A stretch of 64,000 bases of DNA from Flavobacterium salilacus subsp. salilacus (GTDB lineage Bacteria > Bacteroidota > Bacteroidia > Flavobacteriales > Flavobacteriaceae), in NCBI RefSeq assembly GCF_004634195.1, contig NZ_SKBP01000001.1:186001-250000 (forward strand). The letters run 5' to 3'. Numbering within the stretch: position 1 is the first letter of the stretch; each line of letters begins with the position of its first letter. Shown here piece by piece: positions 36,395-45,814 of the stretch. The notes beneath the pieces are model-generated. The model saw only the letters and a list, made by a program, of their open reading frames with translations. It was not told the origin of the DNA and made no database searches. Made by a program: the position numbers and the translations under genes.

Positions 36395-38305
36395 TTATAC
36401 CCTTTCTATCTCTTCATGTACCAGCTCCCACTCCTCCATGAGTTCGTCAAGCTTTTTCTTTTTATTCTCGTAGGCTCTAAAAAAAGCAGCATCAGCCATT
36501 AGCTTTTCATAATCGGTTTCAAGCCGTTTATTATCATGCTTAATTTCTTTTTCCAACTGCTGTATCTGGCTTTCTATTTTAGATAATTTGTTTTGTAACG
36601 ATTTGTTTTTCTTTTGGTCTTGATACGACACCTGTTGCTGCTTATTGTCTTTAGCGGCTTCTTTAATCACATCTCTTTTTTCTACCTCGCGCATATTTTG
36701 CATATTACGCTGCTCCAGATAAAAGTTGATGTCGCCCAAATACTCTCTTATTTTTTGATCTTTAAACTCATATACAATATTGGACATCCCCTGAAGGAAA
36801 TCCCTGTCGTGCGATACCAGTAACAAAGTACCTTCAAATTTTTGTAAAGCTGCCTTTAGCACATTTTTAGATTTTATATCTAAGTGATTGGTAGGCTCAT
36901 CCATTACCAAAACATTGATGGGTTGCAAAAGCAGTTTACATAACGCAAGACGGTTTCGCTCGCCTCCCGAAAGTACCTTTACTTTTTTCTCAACATCATC
37001 GCCTCTAAAAAGGAATGCTCCCAGCATATCGCGCACTTTACTCCTGTTGGTATCAGTAGCTGCGTTTTCCATTGTTTCCAAAAGCGTTATTTCGCCATCC
37101 AGATACTCTGCCTGATTTTGTGCAAAATAGCCCAACTGTACATTATGCCCCAGTTTAATAGTGCCCTGATAGTCAATATCTTTAGTAATTGCCTTTATGA
37201 GTGTTGATTTTCCCTGGCCGTTTTGCCCTACAAAAGCAATTTTACTACCGCGTTCTACCAGCAGGTCAATATCTTTCAATATCGTTTTATCGCCATATTT
37301 TTTAGTTACATCTTCAACTTCTACCACCACGCGACCGGGCGTCATTGATACCGGAAAAGAAATATTCATTACCGAATTATCATCTTCATCTACTTCAATA
37401 CGCTCTACTTTGTCCAGTTTTTTAATCAGCGATTGCGCCATAGATGCCTTTGATGCCTTAGCCCTAAACTTTTCGATAAGTTTCTCGGTGTGCTCTATTT
37501 TCTTTTCCTGATTTTTTTGTGTGGCAAGCTGTTTTTCTCTTATTTCTCCCCGAAGTTCAAGGTATTCCGTATAAGGCTTATTAAAGTCATATATTTTACC
37601 CAATGAAATTTCGATAGTACGATTGGTTACGTTATCCAAAAACATTTTATCGTGAGATACTATAATTACTACGCCGGGATAATTCCTTAAAAATTGTTCC
37701 AGCCAAATAATACTTTCTATATCCAGGTGGTTGGTAGGCTCATCCAGCAATAATATATCATTATATTGTAACAGCAACTTGGCAAGTTCTATACGCATAC
37801 GCCACCCACCCGAAAAAGTATCGGTAGGTTTATCAAAATCCTCACGCTTAAAGCCTAATCCTAACAGGATTTTCTCTGTATCGCCAACATAATTGTAACC
37901 GCCCAGTATTTCATAATGATGCGTAACATCACTAAGATCTTCTATGAGTTTAGAATACTCTTCGCTTTCATAATCGGTACGGGTAGTCAACTGGTGGTTG
38001 ATATCTTCTATTTTTCCTTCTGCTCTTTTTATTTCTTCAAATGCCTGATAAGCCTCTTCCAGAACCGTTCTTCCTTTTATAAAATCGATATCCTGTTTCA
38101 GGAAGCCAATCTTTACTTCTTTCTCCGTTGCAATTACACCGGAGTCAGGCGCAAGCTCTCTGGATAAAATTTTAAGCATGGTCGATTTTCCTGCTCCATT
38201 CTTCCCAACAAGCCCTACTCTGTCGCCTGCCCCAAGCCTAAAAGTAACTTCTTCAAACAGGTAAGTACCACCAAAAGAAACCGATAAATTATGTATGTTC
38301 AGCAT
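36395..38305 (-). CDS. ABC-F family ribosome-associated ATPase
   Basis: The 636-residue protein has two nucleotide-binding domains: Walker A GKNGAGKST (34-42) and GQNGQGKST (about 355), signatures FSGGW and LSGGE, Walker B LLLDEPTNHLD and VMDEPTNHLD. No membrane segments. The interdomain linker (residues about 240-310, Lys/Glu-rich helices with IEHTEKLIEKFRAKASKA) is of the P-site tRNA-interaction-motif type. The C-terminal coiled coil (QKKNKSLQNKLSKIESQIQQLEKEI) resembles Uup/YdiF forms. ABC-F proteins act on ribosomes or in antibiotic resistance; this is probably a housekeeping type. Confidence 0.93.
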   Translation of the reverse strand: MLNIHNLSVSFGGTYLFEEVTFRLGAGDRVGLVGKNGAGKSTMLKILSRELAPDSGVIATEKEVKIGFLKQDIDFIKGRTVLEEAYQAFEEIKRAEGKIEDINHQLTTRTDYESEEYSKLIEDLSDVTHHYEILGGYNYVGDTEKILLGLGFKREDFDKPTDTFSGGWRMRIELAKLLLQYNDILLLDEPTNHLDIESIIWLEQFLRNYPGVVIIVSHDKMFLDNVTNRTIEISLGKIYDFNKPYTEYLELRGEIREKQLATQKNQEKKIEHTEKLIEKFRAKASKASMAQSLIKKLDKVERIEVDEDDNSVMNISFPVSMTPGRVVVEVEDVTKKYGDKTILKDIDLLVERGSKIAFVGQNGQGKSTLIKAITKDIDYQGTIKLGHNVQLGYFAQNQAEYLDGEITLLETMENAATDTNRSKVRDMLGAFLFRGDDVEKKVKVLSGGERNRLALCKLLLQPINVLVMDEPTNHLDIKSKNVLKAALQKFEGTLLLVSHDRDFLQGMSNIVYEFKDQKIREYLGDINFYLEQRNMQNMREVEKRDVIKEAAKDNKQQQVSYQDQKKNKSLQNKLSKIESQIQQLEKEIKHDNKRLETDYEKLMADAAFFRAYENKKKKLDELMEEWELVHEEIERV

Positions 38306-38329
38306 TATTATTATGTCTTATTTATATCG

Positions 38330-38337
38330 TAAATTTG
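38330..38337 (+). promoter_or_regulatory. -7 box of the DUF983 gene; helps set the start
   Basis: TAAATTTG. The in-frame ATG at 38339 would lie one base after this box; the ATG at 38360 gives a 22-bp gap and the normal family N-terminus. Confidence 0.5.
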
Positions 38338-38359
38338 GATGTACCAAATAATTTTGCAA

Positions 38360-38755
38360 ATGTTAAAAAAAGGATCCAAATTATATAGCATTTTAACAGG
38401 AACCTGCCCCCGATGCCATCAGGAAAGCATGTATTTAGATAAAAACCCATATAACTTAGCCAATGTATATAAGATGCACGAAAATTGCAGCCACTGCGGT
38501 TTGCATTATAAAATTGAGCCTTCTTTTTTTTACGGTGCTATGTATGTAAGTTATGGTCTTGGTGTTGCCTTTAGCGTTGCTGCTTTTATTGTTGCAAAGG
38601 TATTCCTAAAAACTTCACTAAAAACATCATTTTATACCATAATAGGTACTCTAGTTGTGTTTATGCCAATCATTATGCGCTTATCACGTAATATATGGAT
38701 CAATATTTTTATTAAATACAATAAAAACTGGAAAGACAGAAATCTTAAACCTTAA
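38360..38755 (+). CDS. DUF983 zinc-ribbon membrane protein
   Basis: The 131-residue protein starts MLKKGSKLYSIL. Its N-terminal zinc ribbon has TGTCPRCHQE and ENCSHCG (two CxxC pairs). Two membrane helices follow (about 55-78 and 88-108), and the basic tail is NKNWKDRN. DUF983 proteins are small membrane proteins of unknown function. The start at 38360 is preferred over an ATG seven codons earlier that sits directly on the -7 box. It converges on the FAD oxidoreductase gene with an 11-bp overlap of the ends. Confidence 0.85.
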   Translation: MLKKGSKLYSILTGTCPRCHQESMYLDKNPYNLANVYKMHENCSHCGLHYKIEPSFFYGAMYVSYGLGVAFSVAAFIVAKVFLKTSLKTSFYTIIGTLVVFMPIIMRLSRNIWINIFIKYNKNWKDRNLKP

Positions 38756-39785
38756 ATCTGTTAAGGTTTACCGCTCTGGGTATCTCTTTACCTTTCTCTA
38801 TAGACTCCAATAACTCCAGTGCCATTGGCGGTCCTAACATTACCCCTCGTGTGCCCAACCCATTAAGCAAATGCAACCGTGAATGCTTTGGGTGTGTCCC
38901 AATCAAAGGTTTCCTGTCTTTAACAGTAGGTCGCACACCTGCAAAATGTTCTATAATTTCGTAATCGCAAGTAATTAATTCATCCAGCTTCTCTGTTAGC
39001 TCTTGTTTTCCCGCTTCTGTAGGTTCTTGGGTTTTATCCTCCCACTCATACGTAGCTCCTACTTTATAATAATCATTTCCCATAGGCAAAATAAATATAC
39101 TGGCGTTTACTATAACATCCAATTGTAAATCAGGAGCTTTTATAAGTAAGAGTTCACCTTTAGTACCATCAAGCGGTAAATAATTAAAGTAGGGGTTCTC
39201 ATGAATCCCAAAACCTTCGGCAAACACAATGTGTTTTGCTGAAATATCTTTGTAATGTACACTATCCTCTACTACCTGTAACGCGCTGTAGTCGAAAGTG
39301 TCCTCTATAAACAATCCATCACTTAACAATTCAGCACAGTAAGCATTTATAAATGCACCGGTATCCATATAGCCGGTACTATACACCCTGCCAAAACCAT
39401 AAGGAGAAGGCAAAGCCGGATATTTTATATGTTTAATTTCAGTATCCAGAAAAGGGGCTAATGCTGTTTTATCACAGGCTTCAAACCAGTTATTTTGTTC
39501 CTCTGCCGAAGCGAATTTTCTATATACAGGAACATCATGCATAAACTGTAAACCAATCCTATTCTCTATACTCTGATAAAAAGGAGTTATATATTCCATA
39601 TGTTTTGCGGTATCGGCAGGCAAACTGAAACGTTTCAATATAACAGGGTTATAAATTCCCGCTGCAACCAGTGTAGAATTGTGCGAAGCATCACTTATAA
39701 CAGTAAACGATTTAGTATTGAAACGACAAGTCTCCGCAAAATTTATACCTGCTAAACCGGCACCAACAATTATAAAATCTTTCAT
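38745..39785 (-). CDS. FAD-dependent oxidoreductase (DAO family)
   Basis: The 346-residue protein has an N-terminal FAD Rossmann motif IIVGAGLAGINFAE (G8, G10, G13). The C-terminal GVRPTVKDRKPLIG and NGLGTRGVMLGP match D-amino-acid/glycine oxidase-like proteins such as ThiO or MnmC. The substrate is undefined. A TATTTTTG -7 box overlaps the T-side of the gldN terminator just upstream. No partner enzyme is next to it, so the physiological role remains open. Confidence 0.85.
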   Translation of the reverse strand: MKDFIIVGAGLAGINFAETCRFNTKSFTVISDASHNSTLVAAGIYNPVILKRFSLPADTAKHMEYITPFYQSIENRIGLQFMHDVPVYRKFASAEEQNNWFEACDKTALAPFLDTEIKHIKYPALPSPYGFGRVYSTGYMDTGAFINAYCAELLSDGLFIEDTFDYSALQVVEDSVHYKDISAKHIVFAEGFGIHENPYFNYLPLDGTKGELLLIKAPDLQLDVIVNASIFILPMGNDYYKVGATYEWEDKTQEPTEAGKQELTEKLDELITCDYEIIEHFAGVRPTVKDRKPLIGTHPKHSRLHLLNGLGTRGVMLGPPMALELLESIEKGKEIPRAVNLNRFKV

Positions 39786-39789
39786 AGTG

Positions 39790-39797
39790 CAAAAATA
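39790..39797 (-). promoter_or_regulatory. -7 box of the FAD oxidoreductase gene
   Basis: TATTTTTG on the minus strand, four bases before the ATG. It directly abuts the A-rich side of the gldN terminator, so the end of one transcript and the promoter of the next overlap. Confidence 0.5.
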
Positions 39798-39830
39798 AAA
39801 AAACTCTTACCACAAGGGTAAGAGTTTTTT
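39798..39830 (-). terminator. Terminator of the gldKLMN operon
   Basis: CTCTTACC (39804-39811) pairs with GGTAAGAG (39817-39824), extended by A6/T6, with loop ACAAG. It lies 20 bases after the gldN stop at 39850 and closes the operon. Confidence 0.9.
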
Positions 39831-39849
39831 TGTATAGTTACGAGAATTA

Positions 39850-40776
39850 TTAGTAATTCCACATATCTTGTTCAAAGTTGCGTATTTTATCTTTTATACG
39901 CTCTGATTCCAGAAGTTGTAGCTGAGCATTATCTTTAAGATACTCTTTGATAAGCCTGTCGCCATACACATTCTCTTCTTTATATATCACGGCACTAAAA
40001 CGTCTTGAGTTTAACAAGTGATCGAATGTAATAGGCATTGCAGAGTTTTTCTCATTAAATGCTTTTGCTTGGTGCAGTACATCTCTTGCTCCCGGATAAA
40101 ATACCCAGAAAAGTTCGATAGGTTCTGCAGTTTCACCCATCCTTAACTTACTCAAAGCATCAACTGCCATTGGGCAAATACCAAGAATTCTGTACTTAAG
40201 CTCACCTTGTCTCTTATCGAAATACCAAGTTCCTACTATTTTGTATGCAGCGACATCATTAGCAGTTACTTCCTGTGTATCATAATGCTCGGCAGTAAGT
40301 ACTCCTCTATCTTTAAGAGCTTCTTCTGTTTCTCCCGGATATTGGTTCATGGTAGTAACACCATAGCTATTCAACATACTTACATAAAAATTCTCTTGAA
40401 TCTCTTCTAAAGTTTTTTTAGCAGTAAAATAAGAGTCACCATATACTTCAGTAAGTCTGCCATCTTTTATAGCTGTAATAAGTACATTGAAAAGCGATTT
40501 CCTATCATCACCAATATTCTCTTCCACAGGAAAAAGCATAGGAAAGTTAACCCTTTGGTTAAGGTCGATTACTTCCCAAACTTTTCTGGCAAACAAAACG
40601 TCTCTATCTCCAACGTAACCGTAAGGCAGGGGATTGTCATTATCTAACAATTCCTGCTCAGCAGTTTTCTGTCCTATCTCATCCGGCGTTTTTGCATTCA
40701 ACAGGTTCGATTGAGCAACTGAAGAACCAATCCCTGTAAAAAATAATGCTGCTAATAAAAAATTTTTGCTGTTCAT
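39850..40776 (-). CDS. gldN: Gliding motility / T9SS protein GldN
   Basis: The 308-residue protein has a signal peptide (MNSKNFLLAALFFTGIGSSVAQ). It contains the GldN pattern RKVWEVIDLNQRVNFPM and the LFWVFYPGARDVL segment near the C-terminus. In F. johnsoniae, GldN is a periplasmic ring component that interacts with GldK and GldM in T9SS. It is the last gene of gldK-L-M-N; the gap to gldM is 44 bp and the terminator follows. Nothing unusual is visible. Confidence 0.95.
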   Translation of the reverse strand: MNSKNFLLAALFFTGIGSSVAQSNLLNAKTPDEIGQKTAEQELLDNDNPLPYGYVGDRDVLFARKVWEVIDLNQRVNFPMLFPVEENIGDDRKSLFNVLITAIKDGRLTEVYGDSYFTAKKTLEEIQENFYVSMLNSYGVTTMNQYPGETEEALKDRGVLTAEHYDTQEVTANDVAAYKIVGTWYFDKRQGELKYRILGICPMAVDALSKLRMGETAEPIELFWVFYPGARDVLHQAKAFNEKNSAMPITFDHLLNSRRFSAVIYKEENVYGDRLIKEYLKDNAQLQLLESERIKDKIRNFEQDMWNY

Positions 40777-40820
40777 ATCCTTAATTTATTCTATAAAAGA
40801 AAAACGATCTTTTAATTATA

Positions 40821-42371
40821 TTATTGTACTTCCCAAATAAACGGGCTGGACTCTTGCATTCTGTAACTTCCGCCACCTTTAAGTTTTGTCTTAATGGCCA
40901 TAATTTGAATTTGGTCGCCTCTTTTTGCTCTGTTAATAGCAGCCTGAGCTTTTCCATCAAATCTATTACCCTGAACTATCATACCGGGTTGTCCTGGAAC
41001 ATAAAGCTCAAAGGAAACTACATCAACCTCTACATTATAAACAAAACCTGGAAACTCAACGTTAACAGTAGATATCGCTAAATCCTGAGCACGACCTTTA
41101 GAAGAGTTTATTTTACCTCTAATTGAAGCCGTAGGAGCAGGAATATCTCTTACGATAAACTCCTTTTTAGAGTTTACTGATGTTCCATCAGGAAGTTTAC
41201 CTGTTACATTAACGATAGCCTTTGTTCCAGAAATAGTTGTAACATTCCAATTATATTTACCCGCACCAGTTGCTTTTTTAAGCCCAGGAGCAGTTGCTGT
41301 AACATCGCTGTCTGCAATACCTGCAAATGAAATTGTCATTGGGTTGTCCAAACCTCTATATACAGAGTTCATTTTATCAGCAGAAATTGTAGCCTCATTA
41401 GGGCGAGGTACTACTGCATAATTACCTGTAATTGGAATTTCAATTTCTTTACCATCTTCAAGGAACACAAACTGCCCTTTCAAATCATGTTCACCTACAG
41501 AGCCTGCAGTAATTTCAAAATTAGCCTGACCATTCTCCATTTTAACAACACCGCCATCTACACCTACTCTAGTAGGCACCGTCTGGTCATCATAACGACC
41601 AAGAACCACTTTTCCTGTTACTTTTTCACCTGAGAAAAATGCAGATTTATCAGTAATAACTATAGCTTTATATTTGTTCATCGAAGTAGCTTCTATAGCT
41701 GCTTTACCAAGGGCAATGTTGTATACATTTGCCTCCATCGTTTCAACATTATTCTGCATAGCAGATAACTTAGTCAACGATGCAATTGCAGGGAAACCTT
41801 TATAATGGTAATCAAGATATTTCTTTTTAACACCTTCACCATCCTTAATATCCTCAGTACTGAACTTACTGTTTATCTCTTGCTTAAGAGCATTATATTT
41901 ATTTTCAGTACCAAAAGCTGCTATCATATCTGCTTTATACTTGTTGATAGTTGCAATAATTTCCTGACCTTTCTTTGAGTATCCGTCACCTGCAAACCAA
42001 GCTTCATCAATCATCTCTCCCTTATCCATAGCTTCATAAGGAAGCTTACCATTTTCTTTTTCAAAGTGCTTGGTTATGTCTCCCTTAAGCCCTTCAATAT
42101 AGGTATAAAAAGAATTAGAGATATTCTTAACTTTATCAGCTATATTTTTTGCTTCAGCAAACTGAGGTGACTCAGATGCCTTTTGTGCTAAAACACCATG
42201 AAGATCTTTATTTGTATTTTTAGCTTGAATATTTGCTTCTTCAAACTGTTCATTCATCAATCCAAAAGCGGATAGTACCTCTTTGGACATATTTAGTGCC
42301 AGCATCGCGATGAAAACCAGATACATCAGGTTAATCATCTTTTGTCTAGGGGTTAATTTTCCTCCTGCCAT
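40821..42371 (-). CDS. gldM: Gliding motility / T9SS motor protein GldM
   Basis: The 516-residue protein has one N-terminal membrane helix (NLMYLVFIAMLALNMSKEVL) and a long periplasmic part of four beta-rich domains (the D1-D4 layout known from GldM structures), including the C-terminal KLKGGGSYRMQESSPFIWEVQ. GldM pairs with GldL to form the proton-driven rotary motor of T9SS and gliding. The start MAGGKLTPRQKMIN is standard. It lies between gldL (49 bp) and gldN (44 bp). Confidence 0.96.
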   Translation of the reverse strand: MAGGKLTPRQKMINLMYLVFIAMLALNMSKEVLSAFGLMNEQFEEANIQAKNTNKDLHGVLAQKASESPQFAEAKNIADKVKNISNSFYTYIEGLKGDITKHFEKENGKLPYEAMDKGEMIDEAWFAGDGYSKKGQEIIATINKYKADMIAAFGTENKYNALKQEINSKFSTEDIKDGEGVKKKYLDYHYKGFPAIASLTKLSAMQNNVETMEANVYNIALGKAAIEATSMNKYKAIVITDKSAFFSGEKVTGKVVLGRYDDQTVPTRVGVDGGVVKMENGQANFEITAGSVGEHDLKGQFVFLEDGKEIEIPITGNYAVVPRPNEATISADKMNSVYRGLDNPMTISFAGIADSDVTATAPGLKKATGAGKYNWNVTTISGTKAIVNVTGKLPDGTSVNSKKEFIVRDIPAPTASIRGKINSSKGRAQDLAISTVNVEFPGFVYNVEVDVVSFELYVPGQPGMIVQGNRFDGKAQAAINRAKRGDQIQIMAIKTKLKGGGSYRMQESSPFIWEVQ

Positions 42372-42420
42372 ATCTAATCAGTCTCTTTGTTTTTTGTTAT
42401 GTAATAAAAATCCTAATTAA

Positions 42421-43053
42421 TTAGGCTCTGTTGCCCATTGCAGAAAGCATTCCACCATATACATTGTTTAATGAAGCGATGTTTTGTGTCATAGCTCTCA
42501 TTTCTTCTTGTAGCTTAGCAGCATTTTCAGCGATTTCTCTGTTAGCTTCAGCATTACGAGATGCGCTTTCAAGCTGCACTTTGTAAAGGCTGTTTAATGA
42601 CTCCATTTGAGCTGCAGCCATAGACATTTCTTCGCTGTATTTTTTCTGAGAAGATATAGAATCTACTGTTGGAGATATTCCTTTAGCTGCAGATTCGAAA
42701 TTCTTAATACTTGCGCCAAGGCTTGCCATTAATTCACCATCAATTTTAGCTTCTTTTAACAGGTTATCAAGTTTTTGAGAAAGTAATCCTTGTGCATCCG
42801 CAGGGCTTTCTTTCTTAGCATCTTTTTTCTTAGCATCACCTCCTGCTAATTCAGGATATACTAAAGACCAGTCCAGTTCTTTATCTACAGGGTCAAAAGC
42901 AGAAAGACCAAAAATGAAAGCTTCAGTTCCCAGTCCGGCAATAAGCATCGCACTTGCACCAGGCCAGTGCATCAATTTGAAAAGTGCTCCGATAATAACA
43001 ACTGCTGCCCCCATACCATAGGCAAAATTCATAACTTTTTTAGGTAGTGCCAT
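42421..43053 (-). CDS. gldL: Gliding motility / T9SS motor protein GldL
   Basis: The 210-residue protein has two N-terminal membrane helices, about 10-30 and 35-50 (FAYGMGAAVVIIGALFKLMHWPGASAMLIAGLG), with the conserved KxMHWPGA motif. The glutamate in GTEAFIFG is where proton coupling with GldM is proposed. The remaining cytoplasmic helical part (AKKKDAKK then coiled-coil-like stretches) is typical. Spacing to gldM is 49 bp and to gldK 71 bp. Confidence 0.96.
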   Translation of the reverse strand: MALPKKVMNFAYGMGAAVVIIGALFKLMHWPGASAMLIAGLGTEAFIFGLSAFDPVDKELDWSLVYPELAGGDAKKKDAKKESPADAQGLLSQKLDNLLKEAKIDGELMASLGASIKNFESAAKGISPTVDSISSQKKYSEEMSMAAAQMESLNSLYKVQLESASRNAEANREIAENAAKLQEEMRAMTQNIASLNNVYGGMLSAMGNRA

Positions 43054-43124
43054 AATAAAATAATTTTAGTTTTTAGTTAAGTTAAATAATTTAAATATTC
43101 AAAAATTTGAGTTGGTTCAAGTAA

Positions 43125-44507
43125 TTATTGGTTAGCTGTATTTTGAGTACCCATGTAATCCTGTACAGTTCTGAAACCGATGTAGCTTCTTGCAGAATCG
43201 GCATATTCCCAATCTCTTGTACTTACTTGAAGGAAGTATGCCACATCTTTCCATGAACCACCTCGCGTTACCTTTCTTCTGTTAGAAGGATCCGGAGCAT
43301 TCGGGTTCATTGTAGATACGTATTCGTAAGAGGCTGCATCATAAGACGAGTCTGTCCATTCTGCAACGTTACCTGACATGTTATACAAATTGTACTCATT
43401 CGGGTCAAATGATTGTGCTTCTACAGTATAAAGCGCACCATCGGCAGCATAATCTCCTCTGTTTGGTTTAAAGTTAGCCAAAAAGCAACCTCTGTCGTTT
43501 TTAGCATAAGGACCTCCCCAAGGGAATGTAGCTGATTGCAAACCTCCTCTGGCAGCATATTCCCACTCTGCCTCGGTTGGTAAACGGAATGAATTTATTT
43601 GTTGTCTGCCTTTATCTTTTTGATAGGCATTTTTGTATAGGGTTCTCCATGCACAAAATGCTTTTGCCTGACCCCAAGTAACACCTACAACAGGATATTC
43701 ACCGTAAGCTTCATGCCAAAAATAATCATTGTGCATAGGCTCGTTGTATGAGTAAGAGAAGTCTTTTATCCACACGGTAGTATCAGGATATACTTCTACC
43801 TGTTCTTTTACCATGTACTTGCTTCTTTTTTCTCTGGTATTTTTAGATTTATCTTTAGCAGCAGCAGCAATATCCATCCATGAGTATTTGAACTTAAGCT
43901 TAGAAACATCCATGGTTCTTAATCCGTTGTATGATTCTGAAGCAGGAAGATACATAGAGTCCATCACCTCAACATAATACTCATCAGGGTATTGTTGCGG
44001 GTCTTCAATCAGTTTAGGCTGGTGGTTAAGTTTTCTGCCTGCATATGGATCATCGGCATCACCAATACTGTAATAGTTTTCATACATATATTTATCATAT
44101 GGTGATTGTTCTTCTCCTTCACCTACCTGATCTTTGAATGCATACTCACCAATACCTCCTTCACCACCCGGCTTCTGACCCATTTCATCGGCAAGGATAG
44201 CCAGTCTTGTTCTGATTGTAGAATCTTTAACCCACTCTACAAACTGACGGTATTCACTATTGGTAATCTCTGTTTCGTCCATATAAAAAGATCGAACAGT
44301 TACTGTTTTTGTAGGAGCATCCTGCACATTAGCCAAATCATCGTCTGATTTACCCATAATGTATGCGCCACCAGGAATTAATGTCATACCATATGGCTTC
44401 TCAGGTCTCCACTTTTTTCCTCTAACACCTACCAGTTCCCCCCGGTCACTGGAACCACAGCTGATTAATAATGATAAAGTTGCTGTTAATGCAATGAACT
44501 TCTTCAT
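43125..44507 (-). CDS. gldK: Gliding motility / T9SS lipoprotein GldK
   Basis: The 460-residue protein has a lipoprotein signal ending LSLLISC (Cys17). The body is a formylglycine-generating/sulfatase-modifying-factor fold (DEAW-like AFCAWRTLYKNAY, SFRLPTEAEWEYAARGG, NMSGNVAEWTDSS, VTRGGSWKD, IGFRTVQ). The catalytic cysteines of true sulfatase-modifying enzymes are not evident, as in other GldK proteins. It is an outer-membrane-associated T9SS ring component with GldN. It begins the operon; 149 bp of AT-rich DNA separate it from the arginase-like gene. Confidence 0.96.
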   Translation of the reverse strand: MKKFIALTATLSLLISCGSSDRGELVGVRGKKWRPEKPYGMTLIPGGAYIMGKSDDDLANVQDAPTKTVTVRSFYMDETEITNSEYRQFVEWVKDSTIRTRLAILADEMGQKPGGEGGIGEYAFKDQVGEGEEQSPYDKYMYENYYSIGDADDPYAGRKLNHQPKLIEDPQQYPDEYYVEVMDSMYLPASESYNGLRTMDVSKLKFKYSWMDIAAAAKDKSKNTREKRSKYMVKEQVEVYPDTTVWIKDFSYSYNEPMHNDYFWHEAYGEYPVVGVTWGQAKAFCAWRTLYKNAYQKDKGRQQINSFRLPTEAEWEYAARGGLQSATFPWGGPYAKNDRGCFLANFKPNRGDYAADGALYTVEAQSFDPNEYNLYNMSGNVAEWTDSSYDAASYEYVSTMNPNAPDPSNRRKVTRGGSWKDVAYFLQVSTRDWEYADSARSYIGFRTVQDYMGTQNTANQ

Positions 44508-44656
44508 AAATTTGGGTTATTAATGTAATTCTATTTTTAAGGGCGTAAACCTATTTATTTATTTTTAAAAAAACAATTTTTTTATTAAAAAAACCTTAAC
44601 TAAAAGAAAAGATTTGTGTACTTAATGAAATACAAGACAGTTTTATAACAAAAAAC

Positions 44657-45808
44657 TTATATTATGTTCTTTCTTTGTGCTTTCCATAATCTTTCAGGAA
44701 AACCACCATCGCATGCTCCTAAATAATCATCGTGCGTACATGGTAATAACGTATTCCTTTTTAATTTATTATTAACGTTTGTTATAAAAGGCACTTCTAT
44801 CCACCATCTGTCTGTTTTATCACTCTTATAAAATATAAGTTCTTCTTCATCCATCGGAACTATATACTTTATATAATTTTCTTTGGTATCAAAAGGATAT
44901 TCATTAGAACGATAGTGTACTCCTTCGATAAAATACCATACTATCTGCGCAATTAAAAGTCCTTCCTGTTTTGTGTCCTGATGGTTAAAAATTCCGAAAC
45001 ACGTAACTTTATCACTTATTCCTGCGTAGCGCGCTAAAGTACAAATTTCTTTTCCATTAAAACCATTTGGCAAAAAATTAACAATATTTCCTGAATCGCC
45101 CGATTTTACTGACTCCATATCAAGACTTACGATGTCTGCATCTCTAAAAACCGGCTCTGCAATGGTAGGATTACCTGCAATTTCACCAAGTCTATAGGCA
45201 TCAAAATACAATTTTTCTATTAAATCTATCTCTTCCTGCGGATTAAAATAGGTTTGATACCCAACATTACTGTAATTAAATAAATTATTAGGCTCATCAA
45301 CTATTATATGTGTAAGGTATGACTTTGCTGTTATCGTTTCTTTTTCTTTACCAAAATCAAACTTACTGTCTATAGCCACAAGATTTACCATTTGCTCAAG
45401 CCTGTCATACCCTCTGTACATTGCATAGGTTATATCTTGCGACCCGCCTATTATTACAGGTATTATTTTGTTTTTTACAAGTTCCTCAACAATAGTTTTT
45501 ACTACATAGTAGGTATCCTTTACAGTGTTGCCCGCAGGTATATTGCCCAAATCGGCTATTGTTTTATCCCAATTACCCGGATATAACCCGTATAACTGCT
45601 TTCGTATATAATTAAGGTGTATCGGCTTGTTTCCGCTTTCCGCCCCTCGGTTATCCAAAACTCCTATTATGGCTATACTCACCCCTTCAGTATCGGGAAA
45701 ATTACCTTCAAAATGTAAGAGCATCTTTTTGCCTAATGATTGCGAGGGCAATGCTTCTGCATAGCTTGTAAATGTGCTCTCTAAAGGTTTTAAAAACTCA
45801 AAAGCCAT
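44657..45808 (-). CDS. Arginase/agmatinase-family protein with degraded metal site
   Basis: The 383-residue protein has the overall arginase-fold pattern: GVLDNRGAESGNKP near the N-terminus, then IIGGSQDITYAMY, AIDSKFDFG and VSLDMESVKSGDSG. In active family members these read GGDH/GGGHE, DAHxD and DxDxxDP. Here the ligand His becomes Gln, DAH becomes DSK, and DxD becomes DME, so several of the two-manganese ligands are missing. Homologues in Flavobacterium are labelled formimidoylglutamase, but catalysis is doubtful. It lies between topA (6 bp) and gldK (149 bp), all on the same strand, and may be co-transcribed with topA. Confidence 0.82.
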   Translation of the reverse strand: MAFEFLKPLESTFTSYAEALPSQSLGKKMLLHFEGNFPDTEGVSIAIIGVLDNRGAESGNKPIHLNYIRKQLYGLYPGNWDKTIADLGNIPAGNTVKDTYYVVKTIVEELVKNKIIPVIIGGSQDITYAMYRGYDRLEQMVNLVAIDSKFDFGKEKETITAKSYLTHIIVDEPNNLFNYSNVGYQTYFNPQEEIDLIEKLYFDAYRLGEIAGNPTIAEPVFRDADIVSLDMESVKSGDSGNIVNFLPNGFNGKEICTLARYAGISDKVTCFGIFNHQDTKQEGLLIAQIVWYFIEGVHYRSNEYPFDTKENYIKYIVPMDEEELIFYKSDKTDRWWIEVPFITNVNNKLKRNTLLPCTHDDYLGACDGGFPERLWKAQRKNII

Positions 45809-45814
45809 AAATAA

